The translations under genes and the position numbers were made by a program. This document shows, one piece after another, positions 22,995 to 35,566 of a stretch of DNA of 64,000 nt. Position 1 is the stretch's first letter. The number at the start of each line of letters is the position of its first letter. The DNA is from Buddleja alternifolia (taxonomy: Eukaryota > Streptophyta > Magnoliopsida > Lamiales > Scrophulariaceae): positions 12,140,708 through 12,204,707 of the forward strand of contig CM033391.1 in assembly GCA_019426215.1 (NCBI GenBank), written 5' to 3'. The notes under the pieces are model-generated. The model worked only from the letters and a program-made list of their open reading frames with translations, had not been told where the DNA came from and searched no databases.

Positions 22995-24568
22995 TGCAAA
23001 TTAGACAACAAAAATGCTAAAACGTCAAAATTATCCAAAAAATTGTATGCTTGAAAGAGAGAAAAAAAGGGAAATCTTTCCCAACTTTCAAATGCATATT
23101 GGAATTCTTCATCGGGGAATAGTACAAATTAGAGTATGAACATAATTACCTTACCAATTTCAGTGATTAAGGGTATATTTTTGTTCTTCAATTATCCATT
23201 CTGTTCTAATTATCAACCATTAATTGGGAAGCGTCTGATTATGGATTGCACATTTTTGAAGGAAAATAATTGTTACTTGCTCCATTAAAAATCCAAATGA
23301 GATTGCTATTGTTTTTCTCCTTAAATGACTTAAATTTCTGTAAATGAAACAACTATTTGTTTATGATTATCAACCGAGTGAAAGAGGTAGTTATAAAATT
23401 ATGGTGAAAATAATGGGTGGATAGGTTTTTTTTATGTTTGGGTATTAACTAGGATGAGAAAAATATGAGTAGTTATGACATACTAAAAAATTGACAATCC
23501 AGCAATTATCAAAAAAAAAAAAAAAAAAGAGGAAGCTAGATACACGAGTACACCATGAAATGTCGTCTCACATTTAGTGGATGATAATGATATTATGTTA
23601 TATTCGATATTATTCCTTCTGTCTATCTATTTCACACAATAAACTGTATTGTATGTGAATCACACACATTTATGTGAAAAGCTAGATACACGAGTACACC
23701 ATGAAATATCACTTCATGTATATAGAATTTCTGTTAATTTACTACTCTTCAATTATAAGTATCTTTAATTATTTATAAGTAGTATAATAAGACCATGTCT
23801 TGGACTGGATAATTCGATTAAACTACAGAAATAAACTTCAAAATTAAACAAAAGAAATATAGGACGTGATCTCATGTATTTGTATAAAATATATTCGTCT
23901 AAATTTTTGTAAGGGACCAATTTTTTATTCAATGTTAATGAACCCGCATCATCCCCCAAGGTGACCATTGACCAAAATCACATCATGCAACTTTTGATTG
24001 ATTATTATTTATTACATAATATGGGACCACGTCTTGGACTTGGATATTCAATTAAACTAAAAGAAAAACACTTTAAAATTAAATAAAAGAAACATAGAAA
24101 ATCTCCACTATTGCATAAGAAAACATGTCAAAAAAGGGAAAATTCTTGTGTACACTAAATATTGAACATCAAGTGGTTTATATATACAGTTCAAATCTCC
24201 TATCACACATCCATGCTACACGTCCTGTTATACGTACAAATGTGTGACAAGTGTATATATGGATGGTTAGAATGTGGAGAAAGAAATTTCACATTTTTAT
24301 CCACAATACATGATCTTCTCTCTCCACATCTGATCCTAACCACGAGTGTCACATGCATATGGGTATGTAACATAAAATATAACACAAATGCATAACATAA
24401 GATTTGAATTGATATACTTAGGCATATCAATACATGATACATATCATTAATTGTTAATGTGGCTTAGTGTGCGTTTAGCCCAACAGTTGAAAAACTAAAA
24501 TCTGAGTTTGGAGTCCAAATGCTATATACATCTACAACATTTAATGTACATGACACCCTATATATATA
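22995..24568. other. Intergenic region with small internal duplications
   Basis: No gene recognised. A word of about 30 bp (AGCTAGATACACGAGTACAC and on) occurs at 23533 and 23682. A second pair lies at about 23791-23860 and 24025-24095 (CATGTCTTGGACT and CACGTCTTGGACT). A poly-A run spans 23510-23529. These look like local duplications in AT-rich DNA. Confidence 0.5.
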
Positions 24569-24896
24569 GGGATAATTGCATCAACCTCCCTTGAACTATG
24601 GACAATTAACATCCACAGCCCTCACGTTTGGAATATTGGCATGAACCTCCCTTCCTTCAACTTTTCAATTAAATTTATTAATTAAAGACTAAAATGCCCT
24701 TTATCTTTAGAGGTAAAAATGTTGAATTAGACTTAATAGTTGTTGAAATATTTTTTTACAAAGTATCAATAGATGACATTGTAATAAAATATAAAACATA
24801 ATCATCAAAAATTAAAAAGAAAAATCAGAGATATATTTCTAAAACTCTTAAACCATAAATTAATAATAATAAAAAAACCCCGGATACTTTTATTCT
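24569..24896 (+). repeat. Left TIR of the Mutator-like element
   Basis: Inverted relative to 41575-41847. Best-matching blocks: CTCCCTTGAACTAT with CTCCCCCGAACTAT, TCACGTTTG shared, TTCAACTTTT shared, CCCTT-A-C-TTTAG shared, then AAATTAATAATAATAAAAAAACC-like sequence. Confidence 0.65.
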
Positions 24897-24997
24897 TAAG
24901 TTGAAATTTAAAAAGCGTACAATGAAAAATTAATTTATGAATATTGTTTAAATAAACTACAAATTAATGAAAAATTATAACTCAACTAGTAGCAAAC

Positions 24998-25060
24998 ATA
25001 TATATATATATATATAAACATATATATATATATAAACATATATATATATATATATATATT
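24998..25060. repeat. TA microsatellite
   Basis: Interrupted (TA)n tract with two AAACA interruptions. A similar (TA)n tract lies just inside the right TIR at 41323-41359. Confidence 0.9.
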
Positions 25061-25065
25061 ACCAA

Positions 25066-25339
25066 ACTAAATAAGTGTGGAAGCCATAGTGTCCTGCTTC
25101 GTCGTAATTAATTGTCTTTTAATTTTAATTCTTCCCTTCCCAAAAAAACGACTCCGTTGTCAAATGTTGTGGGTTAAACACCATCGTTTCTTTTTAACCA
25201 GCTTTTAAAAAAAGGGAACCACCACTGTTGTGCTGCCGAGTGTCGGTGGCACCTGTGCTTCTCTTCTTCTTCTTCTTCACTTCCACCCACTGGCGACGGG
25301 TGCTGGTTTCTGGAAAGTGTTTAGCCAGTTTCTATCTGC
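25066..25339. other. Gene-like segment left of the Athila insertion
   Basis: GC-richer than its surroundings, with a CTT repeat (25262-25279) and plant-leader-like composition. It continues at 36994 after removal of the Athila (shared ATGAA). No protein could be recognised; it may be a captured 5' UTR or first exon. Confidence 0.4.
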
Positions 25340-25344
25340 ATGAA

Positions 25345-26563
25345 TGATATATGTTATTTTTACACAAGATTTACCCCTTTTATCAATTTGATTTTGATTG
25401 TTTCTGTGATAATTTGATCACATATGATGCTTTGATCCCTATTTTCTCTGACTTTTCAGATTAGGTTAACAGTCGGGGCAAAGAGCGAGAATCGAAGGCA
25501 AAACGAAGCATTTTTTGGAGCAATTCAAGTGCACGACGGCGTCGGAGGCAGAAAGGTGAACGCCGCGGCGTTTGAGGCGGCGGCTTATTCTATGAATAGA
25601 CCAATTAGGTTATTTTTTAACCTAACTAACCAGAGATAGTGGCTGCCACACACCAAAAAAGGAGAGAAAAGTCTTGGAGAGAAGATGAAAGGTCATAACA
25701 TCTCTTTGAAGCCCCGGATTCGGAAGACAACGGAGAACTCAACGAGGGATTGAAATCATCATGAGTATTAGGGATTTTTTACATCTTAAACTTATTCAAA
25801 TCTCCTATGTCTTATATGATTCAGATTTGTACTTGTGACATAAATATGAGCTAAACTTATATGATTAAGGCCTTGGCTAGGCCATTTATGTTATTGTAAT
25901 TGTTGTTGTTTTGGTGTTTATTAGATTAATGTTGGTTTTAGTTATGTATTCAATATTTGATCTCAATGCTTCACTTGTTTGATCACCAAGTGTTCGATAA
26001 AATGCCTAGGTTAGAGATCGAGAGATAATAACCTAGGGAAGATATAAACATTGATACCCTAGAGTTAAACCGAATATAGATAGACTCGATTTCTTTAGGT
26101 GGCTTTCCATTTAACGTGGGGAATTCCTAGACCGTAAATGCACCTTTGTTAAGCTAGGTTTTCATATAGAGATATATAGGAAATCATTAACAAGCGTAGG
26201 GTTGCTATGCCAAGAGATTGGGTAGTACGTATGTTAGGAAATTTCGCCGTAGCTAAACCATCTAATATTCCAATAGAACCATAATCATAATCAAAATGCA
26301 TAATTGGTTGAATCGCGTGCCTTAATCGAATCTTTCTATTGCTTTTTGCCTTTGTTTGGTTTGAAGTTGCCTTAGTTTATTTTCTTATTTTTTATAATTA
26401 GTTTAAATCAACCTCATATCGACCGACCTAACTTAGAATTGAGTAATACAGTAGTCTCGGTACTTAGATTATAGTTGTCCCTGTGGATACGATAAATCCG
26501 GACTTAAACATCCACTTTACTACTTACGCGACCTAGTTCTCTTACTAGGATTTTGTCGTGTCA
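25345..26563 (+). mobile_element. 5' LTR of the Athila element
   Basis: Starts TGATATATGTTATTTTTACA and ends TTTTGTCGTGTCA. It contains the 14-bp perfect palindrome AACGCCGCGGCGTT at 25559-25572. Followed by the PBS. Confidence 0.94.
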
Positions 26564-26569
26564 AGTTTT

Positions 26570-26587
26570 TGGCGCCATTGCCGGGGA
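26570..26587 (+). other. Primer-binding site of the Athila element
   Basis: TGGCGCCATTGCCGGGGA, six bases after the LTR. This is the tRNA-Asp-type site typical of Athila elements (usual form TGGCGCCGTTGCC). Confidence 0.9.
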
Positions 26588-26698
26588 CTTCTATTTTTAT
26601 CTAATATTCAGATTCTCTTATTCATTCTGAGCTTAGATCATTTCTTTTGTTTTTAATCTGTGTGTCTTTCTTTGTGTAAGGTTGATCTCGTCTAGTGC

Positions 26699-28157
26699 AT
26701 GACCCGTACTAGTCGGGTGAGAATAGCAGAGTTGGACCATGAAATTGAATGAACGTTTACTCGAGGGGTAAGACTACAAAGAGAGGCTCAACAACATCAA
26801 GCCACAATGGATCCGAATATTCCTATTCACATAGATCCCGCTATCTTAGAAGAAGCGGTTCGTCGGGAGCTTGAGAATCTTCGCATCCCTCAAGCACAAC
26901 TGGAGGCGCCTCCACAACACCTTTTGAGGGATTATATGATGCCAAACATCCAAGGAGCCGCCTGGCCAATCGTTCTACCACCAGTAGAGGCTAACACTTT
27001 TCAAATCCTGTCGGGGTATATCCAAATGATTGGGAACCAGGTTCAATTCTCCGGTTTACTCCATGATGATCCACACGCTCATATAGCAACGTTCTTGGAG
27101 ATTATCCATATTTTCAAGAACAATGGAGTCACCGACGACGCCATACGCTTACGGTTATTCCCATTCTCTCTCAAGGATAAAGCTAAACAATGGTTCAATT
27201 CTTTGCCAACCGGCTCCATCCATACTTGGGATCAAATGGTAGATAAATTTTTGTCTAAGTATTTTCCACCAGGCAAGACAGCAGCCATGAAAAATGAGAT
27301 CACTAGCTTTCGTCAATTTGAGGGGGAATCACTTTACGAGGTATGGGAGCGTTTCAAGGAACTTTTGAGGAAATGCCCACACCATGGATTAACCGTGCCA
27401 ACACTTGTGCAAACTTTCTATTTGGGGTTGGGACCAAATCTCCCTACAAATCTAGATGCCACCGCGGGAGGTACTATCATGAACAAATCGCCCAAGGAAG
27501 CTTGGGCATTAATTGAGCTAATGGCCGAGAACAACTATCAATGGCTAACCGAACGAATCACGTTGCCCAAAAAGCGCGCCAGAGTGTATGAAATTGGAGA
27601 TAGTTCCGCCGTTGCTATTCAATTGGAGGCCCTGAACAAAAGGTTAGATGTCTTAGGACTCATGCAAGGTACGGTGAATCAAGTTAAAGCCACTTGTGAA
27701 AATTGTGGAGGTGATCACACAAACTTTGAGTGCTTACAAGGAAATTTGTGTGGGACATCTAACTCGGTTGAAAATGCCAACTTCATGGGAAATGCAATTC
27801 GTCAACAGAACAATCCCTACTCGAACTCCTTCAACCCGGGATGGGATAATCATCCAAATTTCTCGTGGAACCAAAATATGAATATGGCTAGACCACCACC
27901 ACCCGGTTTTCAGCAAAACCAAAGAGGTTTCCAACAACCTTCATTTCAAAGGCAAGGGGTGTTTCAACAACCTGAGAAAAAGAAGAATTTAGAAGATGTG
28001 TTGCAAGGGTTCATGTCGGACACGGAACAAAAGTTTCAATCTCAAGCAATGACGGCCAAGCGATATGAATCTAGCTTAAAGAATCAAGAAGTCGCACTAA
28101 AGAACTTAGAAACTCAAATTGGGCAAATTGTCAACTTGCTTTCAGGACAACAAAAGG
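26699..28157 (+). pseudogene. Athila Gag
   Basis: Nucleocapsid polyprotein. The ATG at 26699 opens MTRTSRVRIAELDHEIE, hits TGA at 26750-26752, and the same frame then runs without a stop to 28261 through DDAIRLRLFPFSLKDKAKQW, FLSKYFPPGKTAAMKNEI and ESLYEVWERFKELLRKCPHH, the core of Athila Gag. A CENCGGDHTNFEC zinc-knuckle-like motif lies near 27693-27731. At about 28155 the frame shifts by one base relative to protease (QQK, then TLPSDTEKNPKEQ in the other frame). Without the stop and the shift it would be one polyprotein with protease. Confidence 0.9.
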
Positions 28158-28161
28158 CACG

Positions 28162-29481
28162 TTGCCAAGTGATACCGAGAAAAATCCCAAGGAACAAGTT
28201 CAAGCAGTCTCACTTCGGAGTGGTAAGAACCTTATTGATCCAGAATTGGGAATTAAAGTGAATGATGCACCACAGCATTTGGATGAAAACGATGCAGCAT
28301 CCAACTCTGGAAAAAGGGCGGAACCTATTGGAGTGGAACACCGCAGCGCTCAACCTTCCAACGCCATGGATTCCTCCCCTATTTCGAGACATTCCTCACC
28401 CGAACCCTCCGTGCCCAAACCAAGGCCTCCTTTTCCACTTGCATTACAAAAAGGGAAGTTAGATAAGCAATTTACTAAGTTTCTTGATATATTTAAACAA
28501 TTGCGTATTAACATTCCTCTTGTAGATACTTTGTTGAAAATGCTGAGCTACGCTAAATATCTTAAGGAAATCCTTTCTAACAAGAGAAAGTTGGAGGAAC
28601 ATGAAACGGTAGCTCTTACAGATGAATGCTCGGGTATACTGCAAAACAGGATACCTCAAAAGCTTAAGGATCCCGAGAGCTTTACAATTCCTTGCACTAT
28701 CGGTTCTATTTCTTTTTCTAAAGTTTTGTGCGATTTCGGTGCCAGTATTAATTTGTTGCCTTTGTCACTTTTCAGGAAATTAGGACTTGGCGAGCCCAAG
28801 CCTACCACTATCTCGTTGCAACTTGTTGATAGGTCCATCAAGTACCCACAAGGAATAGTGGAAGATGTCTTAGTGAAGGTCGAAAAATTTATCTTCCCGG
28901 TGGACTTTGTAGTTCTAGACATGGAGGAGGATGTCGAGTTACCACTTATTCTTGGTCGACCATTCCTCGCCACTGGACGTGCATTAATTGATATTGCCAA
29001 TGGTCAATTAACTCTTAGAGTGGGAGAAGAACAAGTGACAATCAATGTGTATCATGCTATGCAAACACCATCTAATGATTCTACTTGTTTCTACATTGAT
29101 TCACTTGATACTTTAATTGTTGAACACTTTCAGGAAAATCAATATAACGACCAAGTGGAGGCATGTCTTGTGAATCCCGTGGAAGAGACGATAGAAAATG
29201 ATAACTTGAGGGACACTGTAGCTTTTCTAGATGCCAATCCTCCTTACAGACAAAGTTTTCGACCTCGTTTCGAAGTTTTGGATAGACCAATCACTGCACC
29301 ACCAAGGCCCTTGATTGAAGAACCACCAACTCTTGAGCTTAAACCTCTCCCTTCTCATCTCAAGTATGCTTACTTACAAGATTCGAAATTCTTACCTGTT
29401 ATAATCTCTTCATCTTTGACAGAAATTATGCAAGAGAAGCTGCTTACGGTGTTAAAAGCCCATAAAAAGGCTTTTGGTTGA
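28162..29481 (+). pseudogene. Athila protease region
   Basis: Continuation of the polyprotein one frame over. After a linker (TEKNPKEQVQAVSLRSGK) comes the retroviral-type aspartic protease: FTIPCTIGSISFSKVLCDFG, then ASINLLPLSLFRKLG, with the catalytic Asp in CDFGAS (about residue 192), then LPLILGRPFLATGRALID, the typical flap and second half. Frame ends in TGA at 29479-29481 where relatives have Trp; the same frame continues into RT. The catalytic Asp is kept. Confidence 0.92.
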
Positions 29482-32119
29482 AAAATAGCTGATATCAAGG
29501 GGATTTGTCCAACGGTATGTATGCATAAGATCTTCATGGAAAATGAATACAAGCCCACCATCCAACCGCAAAGATGACTCAATTCGATGATGCAAGAAGT
29601 CGTTAAAAAGGAGGTAATCAAGCTACTCGATGCAGGTATTATCTATCTTATCTCAGATAGCAATTGGATAAGTCCAACTCAAGTGGTCATGAAGAAAAAA
29701 GGTATGACTGTTATTACCAATACTAACAATGAATTAATTCCCACACGAACAGTTACAGGGTAGCGGGTATGCATCGATTATCGAAAATTAAATAAGGCCA
29801 CCCGGAAAGACCACTTTCCCCTTCCCTTCATTGATCAAATGCTTGAGAGGTTAGCCGAGCATGAGTTTTATTGTTTCCTAGATGGCTACTCTGACTATAA
29901 TCAAATTTTCATCTCACCCGAGGATCAAGAGAAAACCACTTTCACTTGTCCTTATGACACATTTGCTTATAGGCGGATGCCATTTGGCCTATGTAATGCC
30001 CCTGCCACCTTTCAACGATGTATGATGGCTATTTTTCATGACATGGTAGAGGATTTCCTAGAAATTTTTATGGATGATTTTTCGGTTTTTGGAACTTCTT
30101 TCGATACATGTCTTAACCATTTAACACGTGTTCTAAAACGATGTGAAGAAACTAATCTTGTGTTAAATTGGGAAAAGTGTCATTTCATGGTTCAAGAAGG
30201 AATTGTGTTTGGCCACCAAATCTCTCACAAGGGGATTGAAGTGGATAAAGCTAAAGTTGAGGTCATTGAAAAGCTTCCCCCATTGTCTAATTTGTTGGTG
30301 AAAGATGCACCATTTAACTTTGATGATAAGTGTTTGCAGGCTTTTCACACGCTCATGGCACCTTCAGATTGGAACCTCCCATTTGAGCTTATGTGTGATG
30401 CTAGTGATTCAGCAGTTGGAGTTGTACTGGGCCAAAGGAAAGATAAGGTATTTTACACCATTTACTATGCTAGTCGAACTTTAAATGATGCTCAATTGAA
30501 TTATGCCACGACGGAAAAGGAATTGCTAGCTATAGTCTTTGCATTTGATAAGTTTCATGCATACCTTGTCATGAACAAAGTCATTGTTTACACTGATCAC
30601 TCTGCACTAAAGTATCTACTTGCAAAGACGGATGCCAAACCTCGACTTATTAGATGGATTCTTCTTCTCCAAGAATTTGATTTAGAAATTAGGGATAAAA
30701 AGGGAGTTGAGAATGTGGTAGCTGATCATTTGTCTGGAATAAAAGCTCCTGTCTCCAATTCAATCATTGAAACACCAATCGGGGAAGAGTTCCCGGATGA
30801 ACAATTGTATGTGGTAATTCATGGTGCTTTCCCCTGGTGTGCTGATTTTGCAAATTATGTTGTCACAGGTGCACTTCCCCCTAATCATACTTTTTATCAA
30901 AAGAAGAAATTTTTATCTGATGTCAAGCATTATTTTTGGGAAGAGCCATTTTTGTTTAAGAATTGTGCAGATGGCATTATCAGGCGATGTGTCCCGGCGG
31001 AGGAGATGACATCTATTATGAGCCATTGTCACAATGGCGAGGTAGGTGGCCACTTTGGGCCCACTAAGACTGCCTCGAAAATTCTCCAATCAGGTTTTTC
31101 TGGCCCTCTTTATTTAAAGATGTGCATGCATATGTATCTCTTGTGATCCATGCCAAAGAACTGGGAATATTTTGAGGAAACATGAAATGTCGTTAAATAA
31201 CACGCTAGAATGCGAACTTTTTGATGTTTGGGGAATTGACTTTATGGGACCATTCCTTAGCTCATGCTCTAATAAATACATTATAGTAGCGGTTGATTAT
31301 GTGTCTAAATGGGTCGAAGCAGAGGCGTTACATACGAATGACTCAAGGGTGGTTGTTAAATTTTTGAAAAAATACATTTTCACTCGATTCGGTACCCCAC
31401 GAGTCATTATAAGTGATGGTGGCACTCATTTTTGCAACAAACAGTTTGAGAATCTTTTACAAAAATATGGTGTCACACATAAGATTTCCACGCCGTACCA
31501 CCCTCAAAAGAGTGGTCAAGTTGAAGTGTCAAATCAGGAACTTAAACACATCCTTGAGAACATGGTAAATTCATCTAGAAAGGATTGGTCCCTTAAGTTA
31601 GATGATGACTTGTGGGCATATCGAACCGCGTTTAAGACACCTATCGGCATGTCACCTTACCGTCTCGTTTTTGGGAAGGCTTGCCACCTCCTTGTTGAGC
31701 TAGAACATACGGCATTTTGGGCAATTAAACAGCTTAATTTTGATTTGCAAGATGTAGGCAAACACAGGTTGTTGCAATTGAACGAGCTGGACGAGTTCCG
31801 ACAAGAGGCCTATGAAAATGCAAAAATCTACAAGGAACGTACAAAATGGTGGCACGACAAGCGCATCACACCGAGGGAGTTTACCGAGGGAAAACAGGTC
31901 CTTTTATTCAATTCCCGTCTCTGACTTTTTCTCGGTAAACTACGCTATAAATGGTCCGGACCCTTCACTGTCGCAAAAGTTTGCCCCTCCGGTGCGGTTG
32001 AAATCTTACACGAGACAAAGGGATCCTTCACGGTTAATGGCCAACGTTTGAAACATTATGAAGGAAATAATTGTGTGAGGGACCGCGTGCATGTTTCCCT
32101 TGTTGACCCACCAAACTGA
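29482..32119 (+). pseudogene. Athila RT, RNase H and integrase
   Basis: [40 protein letters not shown] and FMDDFSVFG (YxDD motif as FMDD). RNase [17 protein letters not shown] and [13 protein letters not shown]. Integrase: [18 protein letters not shown] and [16 protein letters not shown] (D, D, E). In-frame stops at 29575, 29761 and 31922; two small frameshifts at 31110-31165 break the zinc finger ([10 protein letters not shown] is readable out of frame). The thumb region is shortened in frame after KLPPL (about 30290). The integrase tail (YKWSGPFTVAKV) ends at 32119. Confidence 0.93.
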
Positions 32120-33254
32120 TTGCCCCTAAGTCAAGCTAAAGACTATAAACAAACGCTTCTTGAGAGGCAACCCCAATTCTTTCTCTTTTTCTTTCGTTTC
32201 GTTTTGTCAGTTCTTCGTTTTATTTCATTTCATATTTTCGAGTAGTGTTTTCATCGTGTCGCATGTATTCTCTTCATTCATACGATTCGACACAAGCAAC
32301 CTATACCAATCATATTAAAGATAAAACGTGGTGTATGTCCAATGGAACGAACGCCTTGGAACCACGTTCAAGAAAACGCCGTCATTTTCCTCTATTGAAG
32401 CATCTGAAGCAATAGGGGAACATTTCGGTGTCATTTTGAACCCAAGCCAAAGCATTCGGACCACGGGAGGTAAACGCCATGGCGTTGGCTACTGGACACC
32501 AACGCTACGACTTTTGACACCCAACGTCGCGGCGTTGGGTCTATTGGACGCAACGTCGGACGCAACGCCACGGCGTTTGCTGGATATATTAAGGGGCAAC
32601 AAATTTTTTTTTCTTCCCCCAAATTCATCCTTTTGAACCCTAATTTAACAACCCCAAATTTTTGCCCCTCACAAAAATCTAAATTACTCCCACATCACTC
32701 AAAATCTATCAAATTCCTCTTAAATCCGCACTACCCAACCCATTTCCTACCTTTCCCACCGATCAAAACTCAAAAATTCCGGCAAAACAATTGCCCCTCC
32801 AAGCCACACCGCCGTCGTCCGAGCCTCACACCGCCGCCGCCGTCATTGTGCCACCACCACCGGATTTCAACTCACAATTTGATCTTCTTTGGGTAAAGTA
32901 ATAGCTTCATTCATTATTTTGTGATAATTGTCTACCCATTTCAGATTAAAGTTCATATATACTTTGTGGTAAACTGTGGGATGCGAGTTAATATTAATTA
33001 TTGGATTGTTGATGATATCATGATTTTGGTTGGTAATTGAGCATATCCTTTAGGTCGATTAAATTGTGAGTTTCATTATCTTGCTCGTTTTATCCGTTTA
33101 CAATTCGTGAGCTTGTTGTTGATTTTGAGTTGTGCAAAAATTGGTGGTGGGTGTGGTTGTTGCAGCAGTTTGGGGGTACATTGTTGATTTCAGTTATGTG
33201 TGTGGATCGGAATTTATTTTTGGAACCGGGTTGAATATTGTTAAGGGGTCGGCG
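32120..33254 (+). other. Spacer between Athila pol and the third frame
   Basis: Contains TTGAGAGGCAACCCC at 32159-32173, a block often seen after pol in Athila relatives, and a palindrome cluster at 32470-32580: AACGCCATGGCGTT (32473-32486) plus variants with GTCGCGGCGTT and CGCCACGGCGTT. The open frames here are overlapping and lack known domains. Confidence 0.6.
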
Positions 33255-33875
33255 ATGAGAACTAGATATTCGCGGGCGGCAAAAGGAAAGGGCAAGGGCA
33301 AGGCTACTACTTCTACACCCGCGGATGACCCGCCATATGACGATGCCGCTCAGTTGGACGAGAGTTACTCTGAGCCCAACACTCAGCCACGGGCTACCTA
33401 CGATAGTCACAAAGTTGTTAGTCAAGCCGAGACTATAGCTGATCATTCCGGTCGCCGTGCTCGCCAACCTCCTACCACATCGTCTACCGAAGCTCCAGTT
33501 CTAGCTTTGCCTACTCCGCCACACCGCACGGCCCCACAGCGTGGATCCTCTTCTTCCGGGGCAGCTTCTAATATCCCGCAGTGGGCAGTTGAGTTGGATC
33601 ACAAGATTATATAGATTGATCAGAATATTCTTGCTGCGCGATGGGATGCACACCGCTGATGGCAGTTTGTGGAGAGTGCTATCCGGGCTAATGCATTTGG
33701 CCCTTGGCCTGGAGTTTGGCCCGAGTTCCCTCAGTTTGATCCGCTTGCTCCACTCCACCCGCACCCGCAGCCTCTAGAGCCCGCTGCCGTTCCTGGTGAT
33801 GAGGATGAGGAGGAAGATGATGACGAGCATGAGGAAGAGGAGGAGGATGATGAGAATGATGAGTCGGATGAGTAG
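33255..33875 (+). pseudogene. Third reading frame of the Athila element, unknown product
   Basis: Frame of 206 codons from MRTRYSRAAKGKGKGKATT to an acidic tail rich in D and E (VPGDEDEEEDDDEHEEEE). It is interrupted by TAG (33612) and TGA (33657) but otherwise continuous: a basic start, a Pro/Ser/Thr-rich middle, a Trp-containing block (ANAFGPWPGVWPEFPQF) and the acidic end. It occupies the place of the env-like ORF of some Athila elements, but no signal peptide or membrane segment is visible, so it is not env-like. Function unknown. Confidence 0.6.
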
Positions 33876-35552
33876 TCAGATGTTGATGTTGTTTGAGAGC
33901 CTCTCCACATCTTCTGATTATATGCTTTACTATGTTATGATTGGATGTAGCTCTTTTGACCTTGATAACTGTACTGTTTTCTTTTGTCTTGTTTGAGTTA
34001 TCGTCTTTTTGCTTTTCTATCATGCTCTAGTGTCCTTACTTTTTGTTTAGCTTTATGCGTTGATGTGGTTCCCTTGAGTTTTCTCTCAGACAGGTTTTGA
34101 TACTGATTTGATTCCGGGATACGCGACACCACCTTTCTCCATCTGTTTCTCTAAAATTCAGGGTTGTATCGCTTTTACCTCTAATTTCTTGAAACATTGA
34201 GGACAATGTTTAATTTCAGTTTGGGGGTGGGCGTACATGTTTGCATGTTTACTTTTGATTCTTTTGTTGAGATTTCTCCGTTCATTTTGTTTCAAATTTA
34301 TGCACGCATTCGTACGTACAACCTTGTTGAATTAGAATTCATGAATTGGTGCACCCTTGCATAAGAGCAGAATGCGTTTGAATATCCCTACTCTGTTAAA
34401 GTCAAAGTCCCTTGTATTTGGTCAACATGTCATATGTTGTGGCTTGAAAGCCCTTTTTTAGTCATGCTTATGCGAATTCTTGCGGTTTTAAACCGTTGAA
34501 CTTTCAATTTTGTTGACTATGAAGTGTGTATTAATGTTGTGAAGTCATAAAATGATTTAGGCCATCTTTCATTCTCTTTAGCCTTACATTTTGGCTTTCT
34601 CTATATTGCATAATCTCTAGACCTTAATTTGAGCCATATGGATAAGAATGGAGTGTGCTAAGCACACTAGAAACCACCATTCGTCTTTCTTTCATAAACC
34701 ATGACAACCACCTTCTAGCCTAAAAGAAAAACAATGTCTTGCACCCAATCAAGAGAGTTTAGAACTTCATATCATTTGACTTGAATATGGGTAGTCACCT
34801 TGTTTTGATTTGAATGTATACGAGTTAGATAGTGATGTTTTGGCTATGTTGAGATATTTGAGGTTTGATGTATTATGTAAAAAAGGGGATGAAATGAAAA
34901 CATGAGCAATGGGCTAAATAGTCGAGAGAGAGATATATATGAAAAAAAAAAATTTGTGCTCTCGACTAGGCTTTAATCTTGGCACTCAATTGAATCATTT
35001 GGCTTGGAAATCTATATACAACCCGATATGAAAAGAAACTAGTTTGGGGGTTGTAAGTTGAAAGGCAAAAGAGAGTGAAAAAAATGATAAGTTGTGAAAG
35101 TTTATATGTTTTTTATGCGAATTTAGTTCGATGATTTTTAGTTATAAGCTCTCTTGACTTAGTCACTTTATCCATATCTTTCGGTCCTAGCCATCATCTA
35201 GCCTTACGTTACAAGCCGAAAAGACCTTTTGATTGTGACTTTAGCACCTTATGCACACCGATGGGTTAACGAATGTCGAATTGTCTCAATGTCTTTACTT
35301 TCCAATTAGTTTGCATAATCTTGTCTAAAGTGTGTTCTTGACACGAATATGGGCGTGGGAGTTCATAATTTAGGGATGGAAGCTAAGATTTTGAGCGGTT
35401 GTCAAATTGTTGAATGTTCAAAGCATCGGGTAACTCTTCCGAAAACTTCTTCGAAGGTATAATGCGTGCTATTGTGTGTATGAACTAGCAAATGAACTTA
35501 TCATTCTTCATGTGTGCGCTTGATTCTATTTGATCGAGGACGATCAAAGCTA
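33876..35552 (+). other. Athila 3' untranslated region
   Basis: About 1.7 kb without coding frame. The phrase AGTTTGGGGGT occurs at 34219, 35041 and 35553 (the last is the true PPT), so two PPT-like copies lie inside the UTR. Rest AT-rich. Confidence 0.7.
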
Positions 35553-35566
35553 AGTTTGGGGGTAGT
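35553..35566 (+). other. Polypurine tract of the Athila element
   Basis: AGTTTGGGGGTAG directly before the TGATATATG start of the 3' LTR. Confidence 0.88.

Noticed and set aside
33669..34023. Overlapping acidic and His/Pro-rich frames on both strands
   Set aside because: They are shadows of the GAG/GAT-rich acidic tail of the Athila third frame.
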